A DNA stretch of 64,000 nucleotides. Origin: Myxococcales bacterium (GTDB taxonomy: Bacteria; Myxococcota_A; Bradymonadia; Bradymonadales; GCA-2716585). Position 1 is the stretch's first letter. The number at the start of each line of letters is the position of its first letter. Below the pieces are notes generated by a model that did not search any database, had not been told where the DNA came from, and saw nothing but the letters and a program-made list of their open reading frames with translations. The stretch spans positions 1-64,000 of the forward strand of contig PBBL01000011.1 in the NCBI GenBank assembly GCA_002716585.1, in the 5' to 3' direction. The position numbers and the translations under genes were made by a program. This document shows positions 22,352 to 29,097 of the stretch, in pieces.

Positions 22352-22675
22352 TTACCAGACCTTGTTGCTCTTCTTGAGGTTGCAGGAGGGGCAGGCCCCC
22401 ACCCCGTTGGTGATCGTGGTGCGACCGCCGCGGCTGTGAGGGACGACGTGGTCCCCGTGGAAGCCGTGCTGAAGGTCCTCGCCGCAGTAGGGGCACTTCC
22501 CCTCGGTCTTGCGCCACAGGGCCTGCTTGTCGTGCCCATCGTAGCAGCGCTTGGAGTCCAGCTCATCGCCGAGGATCTCCTCGACCAGCTCGTCCTCCGT
22601 CTTGTCCTCCAGCTCCAGCAGCATCTTGAACAGGTCCAGCTCTTTCACTTCGTCTTTCGTTAGCAGCTCAGCCAT
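22352..22675 (-). CDS. HNH endonuclease
   Basis: ATG 22675 follows GGAGGGCGACG. 107 residues. The zinc-binding ends CPYCG and CPSCN flank the catalytic block GDHVVPHSRGGRTTITNG, giving a complete HNH core. An acidic helical extension precedes it (ELDLFKMLLELEDKTEDELV). It may be a free-standing homing-type or DNA-processing nuclease; packaging roles are usually next to terminase, so that is less likely here. It lies among four GTAGC-type boxes that probably control it. Confidence 0.88.
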   Translation of the reverse strand: MAELLTKDEVKELDLFKMLLELEDKTEDELVEEILGDELDSKRCYDGHDKQALWRKTEGKCPYCGEDLQHGFHGDHVVPHSRGGRTTITNGVGACPSCNLKKSNKVW

Positions 22676-22706
22676 CGTCGCCCTCCGTTCCGTCAACAAC
22701 CCCAAT

Positions 22707-23124
22707 GTAGCTATTTGCTACAAAAGAGCAAGAGACGGAGAGCAACTTTTTGCTACTTCTCTTCGCGCCACAGCTCCAGCATCCGACCCTCCTTCGAGGT
22801 GACCAGGGCGGCCTTGAGCGGCTCTCGGCTCTCGGGGTGCCAGGCGAGCGTGTAGACCCCGTCTTCATCGGTGACCGGGCTGTCTTCGTCATCGACAGCG
22901 CGGCGCAGGATGACGCGCACGGTGGAGCCGTTGAGGTCGAGCGCGTTGGTGATGCGCTTCGCGCTGCTCGGGCCGTTGGTGAGCAGGTAGGGGATGATCT
23001 TGTCCAGCGTGGTCGCCATGGATCCTCCGTGGTCTGGCGTGGCCTGGACAGTATGGGCACCGCCACAACAAAAAGCAACAAAAAGCTACATGGGCACCTT
23101 GCGCCGATTGTAGCACATGGTTAC
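22707..23124. promoter_or_regulatory. Four GTAGC-N5-GCTAC-type inverted repeats
   Basis: Sites: 22707-22721 (GTAGC-N5-GCTAC), 22742-22756 (GCAAC-N5-GCTAC), 23075-23089 (GCAAC-N5-GCTAC) and 23110-23124 (GTAGC-N5-GTTAC). All have exactly five central bases, mostly A or T in the first three. They flank the wHTH gene on both sides and precede the HNH and the rightward 23178 gene, as expected for an autoregulated operator set. Confidence 0.65.
22753..23019 (-). CDS. Winged-helix DNA-binding protein, probable autoregulator
   Basis: ATG 23019 follows CGGAGG. 88 residues. TTLDKIIPYLLTNGPSSAKR, ITNALDLNGSTVRVILRRAV and GVYTLAWHPES form a typical small wHTH. Two inverted repeats lie upstream of its start, one at its stop and one before the HNH gene, so it is the best candidate to bind them (inference). 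It is leftward, followed by the HNH gene 77 nt downstream. Confidence 0.78.
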   Translation of the reverse strand: MATTLDKIIPYLLTNGPSSAKRITNALDLNGSTVRVILRRAVDDEDSPVTDEDGVYTLAWHPESREPLKAALVTSKEGRMLELWREEK

Positions 23125-23177
23125 ATTTACATCATCGAAGGGCGGCAAGGGGCCGCCCGGGAAACTGAAGAGAGACG

Positions 23178-23378
23178 ATGAACCTCAAAGCCGAGCTGAT
23201 CAACGCTGACCGCACCGCCCGCGCCGCCCGCGCCAAGGCCGACCGCCTCTACCGCGTGGCTCTTGAGAGCGGCCACCCCGGCGACTGCCCCGGCCTCTAC
23301 GAAGCCGCCGACGTCGCGGCTCGCGAGGCCGACTACCTCGAAGAGGAGGTCACCCACCTCCGACGCCTCGCCCAATGA
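23178..23378 (+). CDS. Small helical hypothetical protein
   Basis: ATG 23178 with GAAGAGAG upstream. 66 residues, one long amphipathic helix pair (AELINADRTARAARAKADRL, AAREADYLEEEVTHLRRLAQ). Directly followed by a hairpin. Its promoter probably overlaps the GTAGC-type boxes at 23075-23124. Function unknown. Confidence 0.65.
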   Translation: MNLKAELINADRTARAARAKADRLYRVALESGHPGDCPGLYEAADVAAREADYLEEEVTHLRRLAQ

Positions 23379-23384
23379 AGAAAC

Positions 23385-23411
23385 CCCCTCAGGCACGGGG
23401 CTTGAGGGGGC
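23385..23411 (+). terminator. Terminator-like hairpin after the 66-aa gene
   Basis: CCCCCTCA (23385-23392) pairs with TGAGGGGG (23404-23411), 7 nt after the stop at 23378. No T-run follows on the plus strand; an A-run precedes it, so it may work better leftward. Confidence 0.5.
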
Positions 23412-23477
23412 CTCAATACGGGGCGGCGCACACCGGCTACCAACCACGGCGCCGCCCACAGCAACGGAGACGATATC

Positions 23478-24161
23478 ATGGCGACCACACAGAAGCACCT
23501 CGAAATCATCGCAGACCAGCTCATCACCGGGATCCTGGCGATCGGGACCTACGTCCTGGCCGGGTTCGCCAAGGTGAGCATCGCGGACACGAAGCGGGGC
23601 CAGCGGTACAGCTACCGCGTCAAGGTCGTCCGCAAGCGCACCGAGCGCGGCGGGTACGCCCCTGCTCACGGGGAGGGGCCGTGGGTGGTGGAGCTGCGCA
23701 CGGTGCATGGCTGGGCTCCCCTCGGCTACGTCGGGATCGGCCCCTTCACCGGGCACCTGCGCTTCTGGACCGGGGCGAGCCGCCACTACCAGGGGCGACA
23801 GTACCACCACCCCGCCGCCGCGTGGTACTTCCGCGGCCTCATCCACAACGCCACCCACGGCCACGAGATGCCGGACTTCATCCAGGTCTGGCGCTCCCAC
23901 CACTGCGGGCGCTGCGGTCAGGACCTCGTCTCGGAGTTCCGCCACATCGGCTACGGCCCGATCTGCTGCGGTCACCTGGGCATCGACTCCAAGGCGATCT
24001 TCAGCCGCCTGAGCGAGTTGGGAGAGGCCGACCTCAACAGCCGGATCGCGATGGTGCGGGAGATGGTCTACAGCGACCTGAGCGCCGCTGACAAGACCGC
24101 GCTGAGGCTCCTGCCCGGGGTGGCTGGCGAGTACGCCCGGCAACACACCGACGCCGCCTGA
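23478..24161 (+). CDS. Zinc-finger protein of DUF6011 type
   Basis: ATG 23478 after GGAGACGATATC. 227 residues. Beta-rich N-terminal half (YSYRVKVVRKRTERGGYAPA, WAPLGYVGIGPFTGHLRFWT) then a zinc site HCGRCGQDL ... GYGPICCGHLG characteristic of DUF6011-like phage proteins. The C-terminal ~60 residues are helical. Such proteins are common early-region accessories; their target is unknown. Followed by a GC-rich hairpin at 24172-24198. Confidence 0.72.
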   Translation: MATTQKHLEIIADQLITGILAIGTYVLAGFAKVSIADTKRGQRYSYRVKVVRKRTERGGYAPAHGEGPWVVELRTVHGWAPLGYVGIGPFTGHLRFWTGASRHYQGRQYHHPAAAWYFRGLIHNATHGHEMPDFIQVWRSHHCGRCGQDLVSEFRHIGYGPICCGHLGIDSKAIFSRLSELGEADLNSRIAMVREMVYSDLSAADKTALRLLPGVAGEYARQHTDAA

Positions 24162-24171
24162 GCGATCTGAG

Positions 24172-24198
24172 GCGCCCCTGGGATGGACTCGGGGGCGC
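24172..24198 (+). terminator. GC-rich hairpin after DUF6011 gene
   Basis: GCGCCCC (24172-24178) pairs with GGGGCGC (24192-24198), 11 nt after the stop. No T-run follows, so it is a weak or Rho-assisted candidate. Just downstream (about 24208-24241) an ~18-bp GCGAGAGAG(G)ACAAC unit is tandemly duplicated in front of the next ATG. Confidence 0.45.
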
Positions 24199-24241
24199 TC
24201 ACCTTCAACGCGAGAGAGACAACGCGAGAGAGGACAACGCC

Positions 24242-25132
24242 ATGACGATCTTCACCGAAGCCAACATCATCGACACCTACACCGCCCGCCAGGCCCTTGA
24301 GGATGGGCAGCTCATCGACGTCTGCGCCCGCCTCGGGCAGAACCTCGCCGCCGAGATCGGGTTGAGGATCCCGCTGTACTTCACCGCCGGGGTCTGGGCC
24401 GACCTGGTGAAGGTGCCCGAGTGCGCGCCCTGGCAGGATGAGGTGGGCCGGGCCCGGAAAATCTACTTGAATGAGTACTGGATAGATAAATACGAAGTAA
24501 GTGTAGAAGCATACAGCCAGTGTGTGGATAGTGGTTTTTGTTTAAGACCCGCTTTGGTGAATAGTCATGTGCGTGATCCATACAATTGGGGTGTTGCGTA
24601 TAAGTATAATAACCCAATCAATGGGGTGAGTTGGGGGCAGGCTGCGTCTTATTGTAAGTGGAGAGGAAAACGATTGCCAACAGAAGCCGAGTGGGAGAAG
24701 GCTGCACGAGGTGTAAATGGTCAATTGTATCCATGGGGTGGAAACTACCCTTCCGAAGACCAATACGGGAACTTTTCGGACAAAACGAGGGTGACGAGGA
24801 TGAATCACTCAGAATTTCCATCGGTAAGTGATTATAATGATGGATTTAAAGCCACAGCTCCAGTTGGTAGTTTTCCAAAAGGTGTAAGTCCGTATGGTGC
24901 GTATGATGTGGCAGGAAATGTACGAGAGTGGGTTGGTGACTGGTACGGGAAATACCATGTGCGGGCCCCAAAACGAAATCCCAAAGGGCCACGCGTAGGC
25001 TCGCGTCGAATCACTCGGGGCGGTGGTTGGGGCAGTGTTGAGGGCGACCTACGCGCTTACACTCGCCATGTTGTCGCGCCATCGGAGGCCAGCGCCGACA
25101 TTGGTTTTCGCTGTGTTGTTTCTAGTGGTTAG
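24242..25132 (+). CDS. Chimeric gene: DUF6573-type N-terminus fused to FGE-sulfatase domain
   Basis: ATG 24242. Residues 1-~72 are GC-rich phage sequence matching small DUF6573 proteins (ARQALEDGQLIDVCARLGQN, LYFTAGVWADLV, APWQDEVGRAR). At about 24455-24460 composition shifts abruptly to AT-rich and the frame continues into a full FGE/SUMF1-type domain (EYWIDKYEVSVEAYSQC, RLPTEAEWEKAARG, YGAYDVAGNVREWVGDWY, RITRGGGWGS, IGFRC). The FGE fold is C-type-lectin-like and in free proteins oxidises Cys or acts as a non-haem iron enzyme. The usual secretion signal is absent. This looks like illegitimate recombination within the DUF6573 gene; activity is unknown. Confidence 0.85.
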   Translation: MTIFTEANIIDTYTARQALEDGQLIDVCARLGQNLAAEIGLRIPLYFTAGVWADLVKVPECAPWQDEVGRARKIYLNEYWIDKYEVSVEAYSQCVDSGFCLRPALVNSHVRDPYNWGVAYKYNNPINGVSWGQAASYCKWRGKRLPTEAEWEKAARGVNGQLYPWGGNYPSEDQYGNFSDKTRVTRMNHSEFPSVSDYNDGFKATAPVGSFPKGVSPYGAYDVAGNVREWVGDWYGKYHVRAPKRNPKGPRVGSRRITRGGGWGSVEGDLRAYTRHVVAPSEASADIGFRCVVSSG

Positions 25133-25517
25133 TTTGAATTATACTATTGGCGAATTGCGCTTCGGTTGACCCATCGCAAGCCTGTCAACGCGAGTTCAAC
25201 GGGCATGTTGATGGGGCAAGCCCAACACAGTGCGCGAATAGACGACTCAACAACACGCTTGCTCCAACACACCAAAGGCAGCTGACCATCGCGTCAGCGA
25301 ACCGGGCTCCTCTCTGGACCCCAACACGTGCTCGGCTGCCCCCAAACGGCGCTGTTGCTTCGCGCCCACCTCGGCCTGGTCGCTCACCAGGAGCCCCCTG
25401 GGGAGTTCAACTACCCGAGCTGACGGCATCCGACAGTAGAGCGGCGCGCCTTCCGGTGGCGCCACGAGTTGGCCGCCGAGAGCCCCCGTGCCATCTGGGG
25501 TTCGGGGGCTCACCGGC
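25133..25517. other. Non-coding transfer remnant with terminator-like hairpin
   Basis: No convincing gene. Composition grades from AT-rich just after the FGE stop back to GC-rich, and the expected 3' end of a DUF6573 gene is not found. GAGCCCCCG (25480-25488) pairs with CGGGGGCTC (25503-25511) close to the 3' end of the leftward XRE gene and could terminate it. Confidence 0.5.
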
Positions 25518-26336
25518 TCAGCGCGACTTCTTGGACATCTCGCTCCCAACGACGGCCCCGGCCAGCCCTGCCAGCAGCGCACCGCCCACAGCTGTGTTGC
25601 CTGCGGCCTTGAGCTTCTTCTCCAACTCCTTGATCTGGGCCTTCAGTCGCTGGATCTGGTTTCGTTGGGTGGTGCAACTCGCCCAGGCGCGATCCGTCTC
25701 CACGAGGGCGTCCTGGAGCTGTTGGTCGAGGCGCCTGATGTGATCCCTGAGGGCCTGCAGTTGGCTCTCCGCCTTGGCTTTGTGCTCGTCGAGGCGGCGC
25801 TCCGCGTTGGCCTCCCCCGCCTTGGCCACCTCAGCCGCCTTCTTCGCGTCCTCGAGCGCCGCCTTGAGCTTCTCCAACTCTTTGTCCCGGCGCTGAAGCG
25901 CCTCCAGATGCTCGCTCTTGAGCTGCTCACGCTGAGTGGTCAGGCGCTTGATCTCAGCACGGTTGGACGCCAACTCGGCCTCCTGCTCGGCGATCCGCTC
26001 GGCCAGCGCCTCGTTCTGCTCATCACACTCCGTGATGGTGTCGTCCTTCACGTCCACCAGGTCGGCGTGCTCTGTGCCCGCCACCAGATCGAACACGTCG
26101 ACCTCAAGGATCTGGGCGATCGACTTGACGTAGCTGAGCGTCACCGTGGTCTTACCGTTGAGGATGTTGGAGGCCGTCCCCTTCGTGACGTCCATCCGCT
26201 TGGCGAGCCAGTTCTGGCTCACCCCCTTCTCCTTGAGGAGCTGACGCACCTTCTCCCCGAACGAGGAGCCTTCTTCGCTGGCGGGCGTGTTGCCCTGGTT
26301 CTGAGGCGTCTCGCCCCTCTCTTCACGCGTGGTCAC
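25518..26336 (-). CDS. XRE-family HTH protein with long coiled coil and C-terminal glycine zipper
   Basis: 272 residues. HTH_3 domain at ~25-85 (FGEKVRQLLKEKGVSQNWLA, TKGTASNILNGKTTVTLSYV). Residues ~100-245 are a near-continuous heptad coiled coil (AERIAEQEAELASNRAEIKR). The end, AVGGALLAGLAGAVVGSEMS, is a glycine-zipper hydrophobic segment that could insert in the membrane or oligomerise. No repressor peptidase. A perfect 17-bp palindrome lies upstream. Probably a lysogeny-type repressor or replication/partition regulator facing the iteron region. The start GTG 26336 follows AGGAGG. Confidence 0.8.
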   Translation of the reverse strand: MTTREERGETPQNQGNTPASEEGSSFGEKVRQLLKEKGVSQNWLAKRMDVTKGTASNILNGKTTVTLSYVKSIAQILEVDVFDLVAGTEHADLVDVKDDTITECDEQNEALAERIAEQEAELASNRAEIKRLTTQREQLKSEHLEALQRRDKELEKLKAALEDAKKAAEVAKAGEANAERRLDEHKAKAESQLQALRDHIRRLDQQLQDALVETDRAWASCTTQRNQIQRLKAQIKELEKKLKAAGNTAVGGALLAGLAGAVVGSEMSKKSR

Positions 26337-26478
26337 AACGGACCTCCTGCTGTGGGGTGTGGCCGTGCTCCTTCAAACAGCGCTCCACACCGGATCATCT
26401 CAGCCTGAGGCGACACCATGCCGCCTGGCTTGAGGGAGAGTGTTTGCGCCCTAAACAGAAAGACAAGCCAGCAAGTGT

Positions 26479-26502
26479 TTAAGCGACCGTTCAAGTGTTC
26501 AA
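26479..26502 (-). repeat. TTGAACGC-type octamer array (minus orientation, degenerate)
   Basis: Minus-strand TTGAACAC (26502-26495) and TTGAACGG (26494-26487) are in 8-bp register, with a third degenerate unit. They lie ~150 nt upstream of the XRE gene and point toward it. Confidence 0.6.
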
Positions 26503-26508
26503 CTAAAT

Positions 26509-26525
26509 CGTTTAAGCCTTAAACG
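26509..26525. promoter_or_regulatory. 17-bp perfect palindrome, probable XRE operator
   Basis: CGTTTAAGCCTTAAACG has 8-bp arms around one centre base. Related half-sites (GTTTAAGCG at 26477-26485, CTAAAC at 26452) are nearby. It lies ~170 nt upstream of the XRE gene, a typical repressor-operator form. Binding by the XRE protein is inference. Confidence 0.6.
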
Positions 26526-26703
26526 GTTCACCTCGGAAGAGGGCTCCACCCAACGAAAACAGGTTGTCGGGACACCATCGTGTTCGACGTCGAAGCGGGT
26601 TCGTCTTCAGAGCATCGGTGTCTTGTCGGGGATGATGAAGAGACGAGAGCAGGTGATGACCGGCCTGTTTCAATCAGACTGTAAAAACACACCCGTAGTC
26701 TTT

Positions 26704-26890
26704 TGACCTATAGGCTGTTGACCTACACCATCTCTTGGTCGATAGTCTATTGACCTATAGGTCATTGAGCTATATAGGTCATTGAGCTATATAGGTCGAT
26801 GACCTGTATAGCCTGCTGACCTATACAGGTCGTCAACCTATGTGCTGCTGACCTATATAGTCTGCTGACCTATATAGGCTGTTGGCCTAT
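26704..26890. repeat. Iteron array: ~11 copies of a 17-bp TGACCTATATAGGTCA-type unit
   Basis: TGACC/TGAGC anchors begin at 26704, 26719, 26751, 26766, 26783, 26800, 26817, ~26834, 26849, 26866 and 26883, mostly 17 bp apart with a few 15-bp steps and one inverted unit near 26737. The full consensus TGACCTATATAGGTCA is itself a perfect palindrome. The AT-rich array directly precedes the wHTH gene. It is either a replication origin with iterons or a multi-operator control region. Confidence 0.8.
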
Positions 26891-26911
26891 GCATACAGTG
26901 GGAGGCTCACC

Positions 26912-27730
26912 ATGCACGACCTGTCCGAGCGGCAACGCGAAACCCTGGACGCCCTCATCGCCGAGACGCACGAGTACGGCCCGCCGACGTTCGGGCGCCT
27001 CAAGGATCGCCTGGGGCTGCACCACTCAACCGTCAGGCAGGCCCTCACCAGGCTCCAGCGTCTCATGTTGGTGCACCAGCACTACCCGGGCGGCCCCTAC
27101 ATCCCCGTGAAGGGCGCAGGCGGCGAGGCGCTCACCCTCACGCTGGCCGCAGGTAACGAGGGCGACAGGGAGGGCGGAGTGACCCTGGGCGCGCCAGCAG
27201 AACCTCCAGCGCCCGCTCAGCCAACGCCCGCTCACCCCTCGCCCCCTGAGGCCGCCCCGGCGCCATCCAGCCCGACGATCAGGGAGACGCCGGGGAGGCG
27301 CCCCTACGTCCACGTCAAGCTGCCCGGCAGCCGCGAACTCGCCCCGATCGAGATCACCGAGACCGACAACTTCAACACCAGCCCACGCCTCCAGGCCGAG
27401 GAGCTGCGCGAGATGATCGACCGGCTGGACGAGGACCACTTCGTCTTCGTCGCCCTCACCACCGACCTGCGCTGGAGCGTCCAGCAGCACGAGCAGGACT
27501 ACTGCGACGACCTGTCCATCGCCGACCTCCTCGGTCGCGCGGAGCCCGTCGCGGCCCACCACCTCGGCGCCGCCACGCCCCTCACCGCTCCCGACCTCCA
27601 GCTCGCCCTCAGGGAACTCGGCGACGCCACCGGGCAGCTCCTCTTCATCAGCCCCATCCACCTCGTCCTCAAGTCCCTCGGCGCCCAGCTCGCCGACCTC
27701 TACGCTGTCACCTACCGCCGCGGCCGGTGA
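26912..27730 (+). CDS. Winged-helix protein next to iterons (possible initiator or regulator)
   Basis: ATG 26912 has GGGAGG 8 nt upstream; an earlier ATG would lie in the iteron array. About 272 residues. Residues ~1-65 are a LexA/MarR-like wHTH (LSERQRETLDALIAETHEYG, LGLHHSTVRQALTRLQRLML). A Pro/Ala linker follows (~85-140) and a C-terminal domain (YVHVKLPGSRELAPIEITET, LQAEELREMIDRLDEDHFVF). It may bind the 17-bp repeats to start replication or repress its own gene. No known initiator family is recognised. Confidence 0.72.
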   Translation: MHDLSERQRETLDALIAETHEYGPPTFGRLKDRLGLHHSTVRQALTRLQRLMLVHQHYPGGPYIPVKGAGGEALTLTLAAGNEGDREGGVTLGAPAEPPAPAQPTPAHPSPPEAAPAPSSPTIRETPGRRPYVHVKLPGSRELAPIEITETDNFNTSPRLQAEELREMIDRLDEDHFVFVALTTDLRWSVQQHEQDYCDDLSIADLLGRAEPVAAHHLGAATPLTAPDLQLALRELGDATGQLLFISPIHLVLKSLGAQLADLYAVTYRRGR

Positions 27731-27969
27731 GCCCCTGGATGTCTCCAGGAAGCCTCCCGCTGCGTCTCAAGCCCGTCCTCGACAGCCTCCAGCCGCAGCC
27801 GCTCAGATAGCCCTTGACGCGCAACGAGGGGTGCGCCATATTGAACGCACACCCGAAAACACGACGTCGAAGACCAAGAAGATGGCCCCAGAACGGGCCG
27901 GTTGCGGGACACGATGCGGGCCGGTTCAAGGTCTTGGCCCCATTGCATTTTCTTGATTTGTCCCCCGTT

Positions 27970-28000
27970 CAGCCCAAAAAGAGATGGCCTCATTGGGCTG
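27970..28000 (+). terminator. Candidate terminator downstream of wHTH gene
   Basis: CAGCCCAA (27970-27977) pairs with TTGGGCTG (27993-28000), followed by a T-rich stretch (TGTGGGATTTTATTTT). It is 240 nt after the stop of the rightward gene and in the right orientation to end it. Confidence 0.5.
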
Positions 28001-28030
28001 TGTGGGATTTTATTTTGGCTTGTGGAAAAT

Positions 28031-28048
28031 TACACATGGACATGTGTA
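28031..28048. promoter_or_regulatory. Palindrome TACACATG-GA-CATGTGTA
   Basis: Perfect 8-bp arms with a 2-bp centre in the AT-rich patch, followed by a second inverted pair ATTACA/TGTAAT. Operator-like; the binder is unknown. Confidence 0.5.
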
Positions 28049-28833
28049 GAATTACAGCATGGGTGTAATCATGTAAAAGAAAAACCCCGCGCCCTTTGGA
28101 GATCGACTCGGGACAAGCGGGACATGGGGGACGGCCTTTTACATATTGAATGATTATATAGTCTTATCTATATACATTACCGGCCCCCACAACGTCCCGC
28201 TACCGTCCCGCTCTGGATCAAGCCCGATCGCACCCTCTGTAGCCCCTTGGAGCGTCGGTTTGTGGCGTAGGCGCTCGTCCATCAGCTCCCGCCTCATCTT
28301 CAACCTGGAGCATCCCATGGTGGGGTTCATCGACCTGCCTGTGGTCGTCCTGGTGGCGCCCTACTGCCGCGCTGTTGCCGCGCTGTTGCCGACACGGCGC
28401 TCGCGTCCTGAGCGCCTCAGACCCGCTCTGGCTGCCCTGAGCGCCCCCACGCCTCGCAGGTGACCCGTACGCCTCGCAGATGCGTCGCAGTCGCCTCGGT
28501 TCGGTCGATGGGTGTTCGCGAGCGCTCAGGGGCTCCTGGGGCCTCTCGCGGCGTGTGGTGAGCCATGGGGGTGGAGGCCTACACCATCGGCGGAGGCCTC
28601 CACCTCACCAGCAAGCCGACGCCGCCGCGCCAGTCGGTAGCCCAGACATTACGAAATCCATTTCTTTACAAAGATCGTGCTGTGACGCGTGTCGTCCAGC
28701 AGGGGGCAGGCGGTGTTCTGAAGCCAGGTTGAGGCTGTGCAGGGTCGAGCTGAAGGAGCCCGGCAGAGCGCCGGTAGGAGGACGGCAGGCTGTCAGAAGA
28801 TGAGGGAGAGCAGGAGAGAGGTCAGGAGGCAGG

Positions 28834-29097
28834 TCAGGCGGTGGTTCGTCGAGCAGCGGCGAGGCACTCGATGGCGTCCTCGCCCCACACCAGCTCGGCC
28901 TCGGCGAAGGGGTCCATGAGCCAGCCCCAGGCGACGCGGGAGCAGGGGCCGCACAGCGTCTGAGTAACGACGTCGCAGGCTCGGCAGCGCGAGGTGAGGG
29001 TCACCCCGGCGCCGAGCTTCAGGTGCCACACGACGGGACCCTGAGCCGCGAGCTGGCGGGTGCGCTCGACCTGGAGGTCATTGAGCGCACCCATCAC
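28834..29097 (-). CDS. Small zinc-finger-like protein
   Basis: ATG 29097 (or 29094) overlaps the upstream stop. 87 residues. CRACDVVTQTLCGPC carries two CxxC pairs ten residues apart, a compact zinc ribbon. Flanked by a helical N-terminus (LNDLQVERTRQLAAQGPVV) and an acidic C-terminus. Last gene of a leftward three-gene group with the 304-aa and Bro-N proteins. Function unknown. Confidence 0.7.
   Translation of the reverse strand: MMGALNDLQVERTRQLAAQGPVVWHLKLGAGVTLTSRCRACDVVTQTLCGPCSRVAWGWLMDPFAEAELVWGEDAIECLAAARRTTA

Larger units (their letters stand above)
27731..28833. other. 1.1-kb region without a clear gene; palindromes and AT-rich patch
   Basis: No reading frame here has convincing codon use or a domain. 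27940-28170 is AT-rich and holds the features listed separately, an ATTACA...TGTAAT inverted pair (about 28050-28069) and GGGAC/GTCCC repeats near 28110-28215. 28200-28830 is GC-rich and repetitive with nothing recognisable. It could contain a non-coding RNA or remnants of lost genes. Confidence 0.45.

Noticed and set aside
24455..25132. FGE/C-type-lectin domain as a diversity-generating retroelement target
   Set aside because: No reverse transcriptase or A-rich template repeat is present in the window, and the 3' end lacks the usual VR/IMH arrangement.
26704..26890. CRISPR array
   Set aside because: Repeats are 17 bp, palindromic and nearly contiguous, with no unique spacers and no cas genes.
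28480..28803. Reading frame of 107 codons in the gene-free region
   Set aside because: Arg/Ser-rich low-complexity translation, no ribosome site and no domain; likely chance in GC-rich DNA.
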